NCBI GenBank assembly: GCA_017509685.1
Contig: JAFWPA010000036.1
Coordinates: 1 to 64,000 of the forward strand
From: Bacteroidales bacterium
GTDB lineage: Bacteria > Bacteroidota > Bacteroidia > Bacteroidales > UBA932
DNA: 64,000 nucleotides
Direction of reading: 5' to 3'
The notes beneath the pieces were generated by a model. That model saw only the letters and a program-made list of their open reading frames with translations. It was not told the origin of the DNA and searched no databases. Of the stretch, positions 57,785-64,000 are shown piece after piece. The position numbers and the translations under genes were made by a program. Position 1 is the first letter of the stretch, and each line of letters begins with the position of its first letter.

Positions 57785-57792
57785 TATATTTG
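57785..57792 (+). promoter_or_regulatory. -7 element of the AT-rich gene
   Basis: TATATTTG, 24 nt before the ATG at 57817. Confidence 0.55.
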
Positions 57793-57816
57793 CATGTATC
57801 TAATAATGTGAGCCAT

Positions 57817-58461
57817 ATGAAAAAATTATTCATTCTCGTAGTATGCATGATGTTCGCACATGCCCTGTTCGCACAAGACATCATTACAAAAGCAGATGGA
57901 ACCGATATTCAGGCGAAAGTGACGGAAGTGAGTCAGAACCAGATTTCGTTTAAGAAGTTTTCTAATCTTGACGGCCCCACATACACTATTAACGCATCGG
58001 ATGTATTGATGATTACCTATGAGAATGGAGAGCGTGAAATGTTTAACGTCAAGAATGAGTCATCGATACCGCAAGGCGTGATGACATATAATCCGTGGAG
58101 CGGGAAGATTTCCGTCGGTGGAGTTACAATAGAGGATGGAATGCTGAACAGATATATTTCCCAAGAGGATATTAAGTCCTATAAGGGTAGTAAAACGTGT
58201 ATGTTAGTCGGTGGTATTGTTGGTATTGTTGGAGCGGTTCCCTTCGGATGGAGTATCGGTACTGCCATTGCAGGAGCTAAACCGAATTTAGGTATGCTGA
58301 TCGGAGGTGGCGTTGCTTTCGTTGGAGGTATTGTTGTTTCCTTAGTCGGTGAAGGTAAAGTGAAATCCATTGTAAATAATTACAACTCGAAACTAGCTTT
58401 TCAGCCACAGTTCCAATTTGGCGCTACAGATAATGGAGTTGGTTTAGCATTAGTGTTTTAA
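57817..58461 (+). CDS. AT-rich gene for a small exported, membrane-associated protein
   Basis: 214 residues, function unknown. Signal peptide KKLFILVVCMMFAHALFAQ, then DIITKADGTDIQAKVTEVSQNQISFKKF with a typical DxIxxxDGxxIxAKVxEV motif seen in many Bacteroidales envelope proteins, and two Gly-rich hydrophobic segments (MLVGGIVGIVGAVPFGW and LIGGGVAFVGGIVVSLVG, ~145-190) that may form a membrane hairpin. Base and codon use (AT-rich wobble positions) differ sharply from all neighbours, and none of the window's frequent GGCCGAT motifs fall in it, so it is probably a recent arrival. It lies between tRNA-His and the right inverted-repeat arm. Confidence 0.8.
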   Translation: MKKLFILVVCMMFAHALFAQDIITKADGTDIQAKVTEVSQNQISFKKFSNLDGPTYTINASDVLMITYENGEREMFNVKNESSIPQGVMTYNPWSGKISVGGVTIEDGMLNRYISQEDIKSYKGSKTCMLVGGIVGIVGAVPFGWSIGTAIAGAKPNLGMLIGGGVAFVGGIVVSLVGEGKVKSIVNNYNSKLAFQPQFQFGATDNGVGLALVF

Positions 58462-58480
58462 CCCCTCCCTAAAACAAACA

Positions 58481-58512
58481 AACGGCTTGCAAGACTGCAG
58501 GCCGTTTTTTTT
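58481..58512 (+). terminator. Terminator after the AT-rich gene
   Basis: AACGGCTTGCAAGACTGCAGGCCGTT folds into a stem followed by a run of T; it is the near-identical partner of the terminator at 55722-55764. Confidence 0.8.
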
Positions 58513-58527
58513 GCCGCAGACATACTC

Positions 58528-58631
58528 ATGGCGTAAATCACTGACTATCAGGCACATAAAAAATTTTCTTGACTCCCGCGGGAACAAAGAAAAAATCTTA
58601 TATACTTGGTAATCAGCGCTTTATATAACGA
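58528..58631 (+). repeat. Intergenic palindrome, copy 6
   Basis: Arms GGCGTAAATCACTGACTATCAG and the mirrored GGTAATCAGCGCTTTATATAACG with central TTTTCTTGACTCCCGCGGGAAC..AAAGAAAA. Lies between the convergent AT-rich gene and rpoN. Confidence 0.75.
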
Positions 58632-58657
58632 GCGCCCGGCAGGGCGCCGGCAGAGGG

Positions 58658-60112
58658 CTACAATTCCCTACGGAGCCGGGCTTTGGGGATGTCAAGTTGG
58701 GCGCGGTATTTGGCGATGGTGCGGCGGGCGACTTTGTAGCCGCGGGCGGCCAGGCCGTCTACCAGTTCGTCGTCGGTGAGGGGGTTGTGCTTGTCTTCGC
58801 CGTCTACCATTTCCCGGAGGGCTTTTTTGATTTCGCGGGTAGAAACTTCTTCGCCTTCGGTGTTTTCCAGTCCTTCGGAGAAGAAATACTTGAGGGGGAA
58901 GATGCCGAAGTGGGTTTCGATCCACTTGCTGTTGACCACACGGGAGATGGTGGAGATGTCAAAGCCGGTCATTTCGGCAATGTCCTTGAGCACCATGGGG
59001 CGCAGGTTGCTTTCGTCGCCGTCCACGAAGTAGTCGTGCTGGTAGTCGATGATGGCCTGCATGGTGCTTTGCAGGGTGTTCTGCCGCTGACGCAGGGCTT
59101 CGATGAACCATTTGGCCGAATCAATCTTCTGCTTCACGAACGTGGCGGCTTCCTTGTCGGCCTTGGAGGAAGACAGGCGGCCGGTTTCCATAATCTCGGA
59201 GTACCGGCGGTTGATGCGCAGTTCCGGGATGGAGAAACGCGGCATGGTGAGGATGAGCTGGCCGTTTTCGTAGTCCAGGTGGAAGTCCGGGACCACCTGC
59301 TGGGCCTGGTCGTTGTAGGAGTCGTCCACCTGTCCGCCCGGGGAAGGGTTCAGGCGACGGATCTCGTCCAGGACGCCCTTCATCTCATCCTCGCCCAGGT
59401 GCAGGCGGGCCATAATCTTCTGGAAATGACGGTTCTTGAAAGCCTCGAACTGGGTTTCCAGCACTTTGATAGCGTTCTCTACGGAGGGGGTGCGTTTCTT
59501 GTCTTCCAGCTGGATGAGCAGGCATTCCCGCAGGTCCCGTGCGCCCACGCCGGAGGGCTCGAACTCCTGGATGACCTTGAGCAGTTTCTCCACCTCTTCG
59601 GCCGATGATTCCACGCCGGCGCGGAAGGCGAGGTCGTCCACCAGGGATTCGATGTCCCTGCGCAGATAACCGTCTTCGTCCAGCGAGCCGATGATGAAGG
59701 ACGCCACCGTGCGCTGATGATCCGTGAGATTGCGGTACCCAAGCTGCTCCTGCAGGCTTTGGGTAAAACTCTGTTTGACGGAGAAGGTATTGTATTCCGG
59801 ACGCTCGTCCTTGCCCCAGTTGTTCACGTGGAGGTTGTAGGAAGGGATGTCGTCGTCCTGGGGGCCGTAGTTTTCTTCCAGGGAGCCGCCGCTCTGCTCC
59901 TTCTCCTCCACTTCGGAGATGGAGACGTCACGGGGCTGGTCGTCGTCCCGCTTGGGAGAATCGTCGTCGATGACGGGGTTGTCGTTCAGGACCTCGCGCA
60001 CATACTGCTCCAGGGCCTGCACCGGCATCTCGATGACCTTGATGGTCTGGATCTGGAGCGGTGACAGCCTCTGCTGCTGTTTCTGTTCAAGTCCCTGTTT
60101 GATGGAAGCCAT
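58658..60112 (-). CDS. rpoN: RNA polymerase sigma-54 factor
   Basis: 484 residues. The Gln-rich activator-interacting region I (QKQQQRLSPLQIQTIKVIEMP) is followed by an acidic linker, the core-binding domain (~110-250, PSGVGARDLRECLLIQL), the DNA-binding HTH (MTGFDISTISRVVNSKWIETHFGIFPLKYFFS in pattern) and the RpoN box VARRTIAKYRAQLDIP near the C-terminus. No enhancer-binding protein is encoded in this window, and no obvious -24/-12 promoter was seen. Its ATG shares a base with the stop of the SPOR gene upstream. Confidence 0.95.
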   Translation of the reverse strand: MASIKQGLEQKQQQRLSPLQIQTIKVIEMPVQALEQYVREVLNDNPVIDDDSPKRDDDQPRDVSISEVEEKEQSGGSLEENYGPQDDDIPSYNLHVNNWGKDERPEYNTFSVKQSFTQSLQEQLGYRNLTDHQRTVASFIIGSLDEDGYLRRDIESLVDDLAFRAGVESSAEEVEKLLKVIQEFEPSGVGARDLRECLLIQLEDKKRTPSVENAIKVLETQFEAFKNRHFQKIMARLHLGEDEMKGVLDEIRRLNPSPGGQVDDSYNDQAQQVVPDFHLDYENGQLILTMPRFSIPELRINRRYSEIMETGRLSSSKADKEAATFVKQKIDSAKWFIEALRQRQNTLQSTMQAIIDYQHDYFVDGDESNLRPMVLKDIAEMTGFDISTISRVVNSKWIETHFGIFPLKYFFSEGLENTEGEEVSTREIKKALREMVDGEDKHNPLTDDELVDGLAARGYKVARRTIAKYRAQLDIPKARLRREL

Positions 60113-60564
60113 TAGCGGGGATAATTGATGGTCTCCTTAATGATATACGCGGTGGGATAGGTCCACTTGAGGGCGTTGTAGATGCGCAGGGCCTCATCCT
60201 TGGTGCGGAAGTCTCCCACGGTCACCTTGTAATTGGGGCTCTCGAAGGAGCGGTACACCGCCGCGCGGAACTGCTGCTGCAGCGTTTTCTCGATGGCTTC
60301 GGACTTGGCGCGGGCCTGGGGCCCGTTGTCATAATAGACGCGGATGCGGTAGCCGGTGATGGGCTTGTTGGCATTTTCGCGGACATAGGTGTCCATGGCC
60401 TGCTGCACGGCGACACTCTGGGTAATCTTTACACCGGAACCGATGACAGACAGGATGCTTTTTCCCAGCAGGGTGGAGTCTACGGGAGCGGTTTCGACCT
60501 CCTGGGCCTGCAGCGCAGCAGCGCTCAGGACCAGCAGGGAGAGTATGACGAAGATACGTTTCAT
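60112..60564 (-). CDS. Small secreted SPOR-domain protein
   Basis: 150 residues with a signal peptide (KRIFVILSLLVLSAAALQAQ). The C-terminal SPOR domain (~75-150) has GYRIRVYYDNGPQARAKSEA and YKVTVGDFRTKDEALRIYNAL. SPOR binds glycan strands without stem peptides, usually at division sites. It overlaps the lipoprotein gene by 4 bp and rpoN by 1 bp; the three form one operon. Confidence 0.9.
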   Translation of the reverse strand: MKRIFVILSLLVLSAAALQAQEVETAPVDSTLLGKSILSVIGSGVKITQSVAVQQAMDTYVRENANKPITGYRIRVYYDNGPQARAKSEAIEKTLQQQFRAAVYRSFESPNYKVTVGDFRTKDEALRIYNALKWTYPTAYIIKETINYPR

Positions 60565-61034
60565 TTTCTGGTAAATTGGGAAAGGTCCAGGTCCCGGAAC
60601 TTGAGCGGAGCCCGGAGAACACCGTTTTTCTTGAGGGCGCCCTGTACGTCGATATCGGCCTTGAGGCCGCTCAGGGACTGTTTGGAAGCAATGACCAGCA
60701 CATCCAGCAGCGAGGCGCCATCGGCCAGGGTGACCGTGCAGGGCAGCTCATACACCTGTTCGCACCGGGGGGCCAGTTCTATGCTGCCCGTGACAAAGTG
60801 GGCGATGGGCTTGTCTTCATAGCGGATGGTTCCGGTGATTTCCTGCACGGCGAGCCCCATGGCGGGGTTGTTGATGCCCAGCAGCAACTTCCCGTCCATA
60901 GACCGCAGGGAGGTGGGCACAATGTAGGCCACGCCGGCGGAAGTGAGGGAAATCTCCTTGACTTTGGACACGCCGCAGGAGCAGGCCAGCAGGGCCGCTA
61001 CAAGAAAGATGCCGATATGCTTAAAAGCTTTCAC
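60561..61034 (-). CDS. LEA2/WHy-like lipoprotein
   Basis: 157 residues from a GTG start at 61034 (minus-strand -7 box TACCTTTG 5 nt before it). Lipobox LLACSCGVS (Cys about 18-20). The rest is a beta-sandwich with LLLGINNPAMGLAVQEITGTIRYEDKPIAH in pattern, resembling the LEA14/WHy fold of other bacterial lipoproteins. Function unknown. Confidence 0.75.
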   Translation of the reverse strand: MKAFKHIGIFLVAALLACSCGVSKVKEISLTSAGVAYIVPTSLRSMDGKLLLGINNPAMGLAVQEITGTIRYEDKPIAHFVTGSIELAPRCEQVYELPCTVTLADGASLLDVLVIASKQSLSGLKADIDVQGALKKNGVLRAPLKFRDLDLSQFTRK

Positions 61035-61039
61035 TAACG

Positions 61040-61047
61040 CAAAGGTA
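61040..61047 (-). promoter_or_regulatory. -7 element of the LEA2-like/SPOR/rpoN operon (leaderless)
   Basis: Minus-strand TACCTTTG with 5 nt to the GTG at 61034, back to back with the miaB promoter. Confidence 0.5.
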
Positions 61048-61060
61048 GTGATTTTTTTCG

Positions 61061-61068
61061 TAACTTTG
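61061..61068 (+). promoter_or_regulatory. -7 element of miaB (leaderless)
   Basis: TAACTTTG with 6 nt to the ATG at 61075. Confidence 0.6.
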
Positions 61069-61074
61069 CACCCT

Positions 61075-62388
61075 ATGAAAAAAAGAGCGTATATCGAGAC
61101 TTACGGGTGTCAGATGAACGTGAACGACACCGAGGTGATTTTCTCCATTTTGGCCGATGCCGGCTACGAAAGGACGGAGCAGATGGAAGAGGCAGACCTG
61201 GTGATGGCCAACACCTGCAGCATCCGGGACAACGCGGAGCAGCGCATCTGGGGCCGCATCGAGGTCTTCAACCGGCTGCGCGTGAACCGGCCCGGCCTGG
61301 TGGTAGGCATCGTGGGCTGTATGGCGGAACGCCTGAAGGACAAGCTCCTGGACACGCACAAGGTGGACCTGGTGGTGGGCCCCGACGCTTACCGTTCGCT
61401 GCCCCGCCTGCTGGAGGCCATCGGCCCCGACAGTCCCCAGATCGACGTACTGCTCTCCCGCGAAGAGACCTACGCCGACATCACTCCCGTGCGCACGGAC
61501 AAGAACGGGATATCGGCTTTCATCTCCATCATGCGCGGCTGCAACAACGTATGCTCTTACTGCGTGGTGCCCTATACCCGCGGCGCAGAACGCTCCCGCG
61601 ACGCCCACTCCATCGTGCGCGAGGCGTGCGACGTATACGCACGCGGATATAAAGAGGTAACCCTGCTGGGACAGAACGTGGACAGCTATCTGTGGAAATC
61701 GGCCACGGAAACCGTGAACTTCGCGCGTCTGCTGGAGATGGTGGCCGCCATCGCACCGGACCTGCGCGTGCGCTTCGCCACCTCCCATCCCAAGGATATT
61801 AGCGACCAGGTCATCTACACCATGGCCGCCCATCCCAATATTTGCAAACATATCCACCTGCCGGTCCAGAGTGGCAGCACCCGGATGCTGGAACTGATGC
61901 GGCGCAAGTACAGCCGCGAATGGTACCTGGAGCGCGTAGCCAAGATTCGGGAAGTGATGCCGGACTGCGGTCTCACCACGGACGTCATTGCCGGATTCTG
62001 CACGGAAACTCCTGAGGATCACGCCGATACGCTAAGCCTGATGGAGGAGGTGGGCTTTGACTGGGCCTTTATGTTCGCCTATTCGGACCGCCCCGGCACC
62101 CTGGCCAACCGTACCATGAAAGACGACGTTCCGGCCGATGAAAAGAACCGTCGGCTGAATCAGATCATAGAACTGCAGAACCGCAAGTCCCTGGAACGTT
62201 ACCGCGCCCAGATTGGCCGGAAACTGGAGGTGCTGGTAGAAGGCCCTTCCAAGCGGGACCCCGCCATGCTCTGCGGGCGCGCCTCCAACAACATGATGTG
62301 CGTCTTCCCCGCCGAAGGCCGTGCCGCCGGCACCTATACGCAGGTGCGCGTGGTGGACTGCACATCGGCCACCCTCATTTGCGAATAG
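61075..62388 (+). CDS. miaB: tRNA-2-methylthio-N6-dimethylallyladenosine synthase
   Basis: 437 residues, radical-SAM methylthiotransferase acting on A37 of tRNAs. The N-terminal cluster Cys are in YGCQMN, NTCSIRDNAE and VGCMAE; the radical-SAM cluster is RGCNNVCSYCVVPYTRG (~155); a C-terminal TRAM domain (~375-437) follows. ATG 61075 is chosen because family similarity (KRAYIETYGCQMN) starts there; the frame stays open upstream to 60943 across the promoter. Confidence 0.95.
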   Translation: MKKRAYIETYGCQMNVNDTEVIFSILADAGYERTEQMEEADLVMANTCSIRDNAEQRIWGRIEVFNRLRVNRPGLVVGIVGCMAERLKDKLLDTHKVDLVVGPDAYRSLPRLLEAIGPDSPQIDVLLSREETYADITPVRTDKNGISAFISIMRGCNNVCSYCVVPYTRGAERSRDAHSIVREACDVYARGYKEVTLLGQNVDSYLWKSATETVNFARLLEMVAAIAPDLRVRFATSHPKDISDQVIYTMAAHPNICKHIHLPVQSGSTRMLELMRRKYSREWYLERVAKIREVMPDCGLTTDVIAGFCTETPEDHADTLSLMEEVGFDWAFMFAYSDRPGTLANRTMKDDVPADEKNRRLNQIIELQNRKSLERYRAQIGRKLEVLVEGPSKRDPAMLCGRASNNMMCVFPAEGRAAGTYTQVRVVDCTSATLICE

Positions 62389-62495
62389 CGCTCTTACCAT
62401 AAATCGCTGTTTATCAACGTATTGCATATTTTTCTTTAGCCCGCCCGGCGTAAAGAAAATTCTCAAAGTATCTGTGTATCAACGAGTTAAGCCGC
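62389..62495. repeat. Intergenic palindrome, copy 7
   Basis: Central TTTTTCTTTAG/..TAAAGAAAA hairpin around CCCGCCCGGCG, with arms CATAAATCGCTGTTTATCAACG and the mirrored GTGTATCAACGAGTTAAGC. Directly follows the miaB stop and precedes the radC promoter. Confidence 0.75.
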
Positions 62496-62526
62496 AACCT
62501 TCGAAAAGGTAGTGGCGGGGATGTAT

Positions 62527-62534
62527 TATCTTTG
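62527..62534 (+). promoter_or_regulatory. -7 element of radC (leaderless)
   Basis: TATCTTTG with 6 nt to the ATG at 62541. An in-frame TTG at 62532 lies inside the box and is not a start. Confidence 0.6.
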
Positions 62535-62540
62535 CCCCGT

Positions 62541-63227
62541 ATGAGAATAAAGGATTTGTGCCCGGACGAGAGGCCCCGGGAAAAACTGCGCCTGCGGGGC
62601 GCGAAGGCCTTGTCCAACGCCGAACTGCTGGCCATCCTGCTGGGCAGCGGCACCGGCGGAAAAAGCGTACTGGAGGTGGCGCAGGAGCTGATGAAGACGG
62701 CCGGCGGGCGGCTGAACCTGCTGGGCGCCATGCCCCTGGAGCGGCTTATCACGCAGAAGGGGGTGGGTGAAGTGCGGGCCATTACCCTGGCGGCGGCGCT
62801 GGAACTGGGACGCCGCACGTTCGAGGAGAGCGCCATTGCCGATAAGCGCTCGCTCACCTCGCCGGAAATGGTGTTCCAGCTGATGCTCCCCACCCTCAAG
62901 AACCTGGACCACGAGGAATGCTGGGCCCTGTTCTTGAACAAGGCCAACTTCCTCATCAGCAAGGAAATGATTACTTCCGGCAGCCTGGAGAGCACGCTGG
63001 TGGACACCGCACGCATCCTGAAGCGCGCCATTGAAAAGCAGAGCAGCTACGTGATCCTGGTCCACAACCACCCTTCCGGTTCCCCGCTGCCCGGGCCGGC
63101 CGATATCCACCAGACAGCGTGCGTGAAGAAGGCGCTCTCCAGCGTGGGAATCTCCCTGATGGACCACGTGGTGGTAGCCGAGGACAGTTTTTTCTCCTTC
63201 TCCGAAGAGCGCACGGGGCATCTGTGA
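62541..63227 (+). CDS. radC: RadC-family JAB/MPN-domain protein
   Basis: 228 residues. A helix-hairpin-helix region (~25-85, SNAELLAILLGSGTGGKSVLEVA) is followed by an MPN+/JAB metalloprotease-type domain with VHNHPSGSPLPGPADIHQT (~178), a complete HxH...D zinc motif. Despite the name, a repair role is not established; a JAMM-type or nuclease activity is open. Confidence 0.93.
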   Translation: MRIKDLCPDERPREKLRLRGAKALSNAELLAILLGSGTGGKSVLEVAQELMKTAGGRLNLLGAMPLERLITQKGVGEVRAITLAAALELGRRTFEESAIADKRSLTSPEMVFQLMLPTLKNLDHEECWALFLNKANFLISKEMITSGSLESTLVDTARILKRAIEKQSSYVILVHNHPSGSPLPGPADIHQTACVKKALSSVGISLMDHVVVAEDSFFSFSEERTGHL

Positions 63228-63253
63228 TTATTTGCTCTTTAACGGGAAAATAC

Positions 63254-63261
63254 TATATTTG
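63254..63261 (+). promoter_or_regulatory. -7 element of upp
   Basis: TATATTTG, 25 nt before the ATG at 63287, so the start is 63287 and not an upstream in-frame codon. Confidence 0.6.
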
Positions 63262-63286
63262 TATTTCGAAGCAAATCCCTAAGGCC

Positions 63287-63940
63287 ATGAAACTAGTGAA
63301 TATCGGGGAGAACAATTCCGTTCTCAACAGCTACATTGCAGAAATCCGCGACGTCCGTATCCAGAAAGACAGCCTGCGCTTCCGCACCAACCTGGAAAGG
63401 GTGGGTGCCGTCTTTGCCTACGAAATCTCCAAGACACTGGAGTACTCGGAAAAGGAAGTTACCACTCCCCTGGGCGTGGCCAATGTGCAAACATTTGACA
63501 CGCAGCTGGTTATCGCAGCCATCCTGCGGGCCGGCCTCCCTATGCAGAACGGCCTGCTGGGCTTCTTTGACCACGCCGAAAGCGCCTTCCTTTCCACCTT
63601 CCGCAAGTTTGGCAAGGGAGACTACTTCAAGGTGCACGCCGACTACTGCACCTGCCCGTCCCTGGAAGGTAAGGTGCTCATTGTGGCCGATCCTATGTTA
63701 GCCACCGGTTCCTCCATGGAAAGCGCCCTGCGCAAACTGGAGGAAGAGGGCGGTCAGGCCCAGCACATCCACATGGTGTGCCCCGTAGCCAGCCGTTATG
63801 CCGTGGACCAACTGCTGCAGCGCCTGGACAGCCACTACACCCTGTGGGTGGCCGCCATCGACGAAGAACTCACCAGCCACAATTACATCATCCCCGGGTT
63901 GGGAGACGCCGGAGACCTGGCCTACGGCGAAAAAGTGTAA
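63287..63940 (+). CDS. upp: Uracil phosphoribosyltransferase
   Basis: 217 residues; converts uracil and PRPP to UMP. The PRPP loop is LIVADPMLATGSSMESAL (~130-147), and the N-terminal LRAGLPMQNGLL and C-terminal IPGLGDAGDLAYG uracil-binding segments fit. Together with the uridine phosphorylase at 9896 it completes uridine-to-UMP salvage. Has its own terminator. Confidence 0.94.
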   Translation: MKLVNIGENNSVLNSYIAEIRDVRIQKDSLRFRTNLERVGAVFAYEISKTLEYSEKEVTTPLGVANVQTFDTQLVIAAILRAGLPMQNGLLGFFDHAESAFLSTFRKFGKGDYFKVHADYCTCPSLEGKVLIVADPMLATGSSMESALRKLEEEGGQAQHIHMVCPVASRYAVDQLLQRLDSHYTLWVAAIDEELTSHNYIIPGLGDAGDLAYGEKV

Positions 63941-63962
63941 AGCCCTGTTCCATAGACCCTTC

Positions 63963-63990
63963 AAGACTGCCCGCAAGGCAGTCTTTTTTT
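63963..63990 (+). terminator. Terminator after upp
   Basis: AAGACTGCC/GGCAGTCTT stem (63963-63971 with 63977-63985) followed by TTTTT. Nothing else is seen between upp and the window end. Confidence 0.85.
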
Positions 63991-64000
63991 GTGTTGAAAA

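Larger units (their letters stand above)
58478..58652 (+). repeat. Right arm of a ~3-kb inverted-repeat pair
   Basis: About 175 bp, mirror of 55621-55763, including terminator, palindrome and the terminal CGAGCGCCCGGCAGGGC hairpin, and ending just before the rpoN stop. It is longer by a central TTTTCTTGACTCCCGCGGG.. hairpin. Confidence 0.85.

Noticed and set aside
63119-63286. Longer upp start inside radC
   Set aside because: The -7 box at 63254-63261 and family similarity place the start at 63287.

Overview
This is a gene-dense 64 kb chromosome segment from a high-GC member of the Bacteroidota, most likely order Bacteroidales; GC is about 60% by eye, so a Rikenellaceae-like or related gut lineage fits, but I cannot name a genus. 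The evidence is the -33 TTTG / -7 TAnnTTTG promoter architecture in front of many genes, weak or absent Shine-Dalgarno sequences, and typical Bacteroidota families and synteny: an S46 dipeptidyl-peptidase, DUF4837, HU-CCDC81, NamZ/DUF1343, the LysM-receptor/trxB/bamD/rpoZ/recN block, the nadK/uppS/bamA/ompH block, and SPOR proteins. No rRNA, CRISPR array, phage, transposase or integrase gene was found. No stretch over 300 bp lacks a gene.

Layout. 0-3 kb: a Clp ATPase cut by the left edge, a LolA-like protein and an Lrp/AsnC regulator, all on the minus strand. 3-7.7 kb: a plus-strand methionine operon (metY, metX, fused aspartokinase-homoserine dehydrogenase) behind a 115-nt hairpin leader. 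7.8-14.2 kb: an S46 peptidase, uridine phosphorylase, and two NAD-salvage genes (pncB, nicotinamidase) on either side of prfB. 14.2-23.2 kb: a Ser/Arg-rich secreted protein, NamZ, glutamate racemase, a DUF4922/SpoIID-like fusion, a Nudix hydrolase, an AspT-type transporter, an acyl-ACP thioesterase and an HU-CCDC81 membrane protein. 23.3-25.4 kb: tRNA-Asn, a K+/H+ antiporter, tRNA-Pro, rpsT and tRNA-Glu. 25.5-40.5 kb: a mostly minus-strand envelope and metabolic block (DUF4837 lipoprotein, rseP, dxr, two M23 peptidases, manB, tcdA, an outer-membrane protein, a DASS transporter, an M49-like pseudoenzyme, gdhA, ompH) interrupted by plus-strand ruvX-def. 40.6-47.9 kb: bamA, uppS, nadK on minus, then a GH31 glycosidase, pdxJ and a second OmpH on plus. 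47.9-55.6 kb: one long plus-strand run from a GT4 glycosyltransferase through a LysM/receptor protein, trxB, bamD, rpoZ, recN and a Fur-family gene to a lipoprotein. 55.6-58.7 kb: a rearranged segment bounded by inverted repeats, with an oxaloacetate-decarboxylase-like gene, tRNA-His and an AT-rich gene. 58.7-64 kb: rpoN, a SPOR protein, a lipoprotein, miaB, radC and upp.

The window is mainly housekeeping, and the strongest unexplained signals are in the DNA itself. (1) The 7-mer GGCCGAT/ATCGGCC occurs roughly 90 times by hand count, about one per 700 bp, which is the density of an uptake or architecture motif. (2) Seven intergenic copies of an imperfect ~75-115 bp palindrome sit just after stop codons. 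(3) An inverted-repeat pair around 55.6-58.65 kb is associated with a 24-bp copy of the tRNA-His 3' end. (4) A long hairpin forms the leader of the methionine operon. (5) Many genes have the -7 box only 5-8 nt before the start codon, predicting leaderless mRNAs. Protein-level oddities are an M49-family lipoprotein without its zinc ligands, a biotinyl-like domain without the biotin lysine, and a truncated SpoIID-like fusion.
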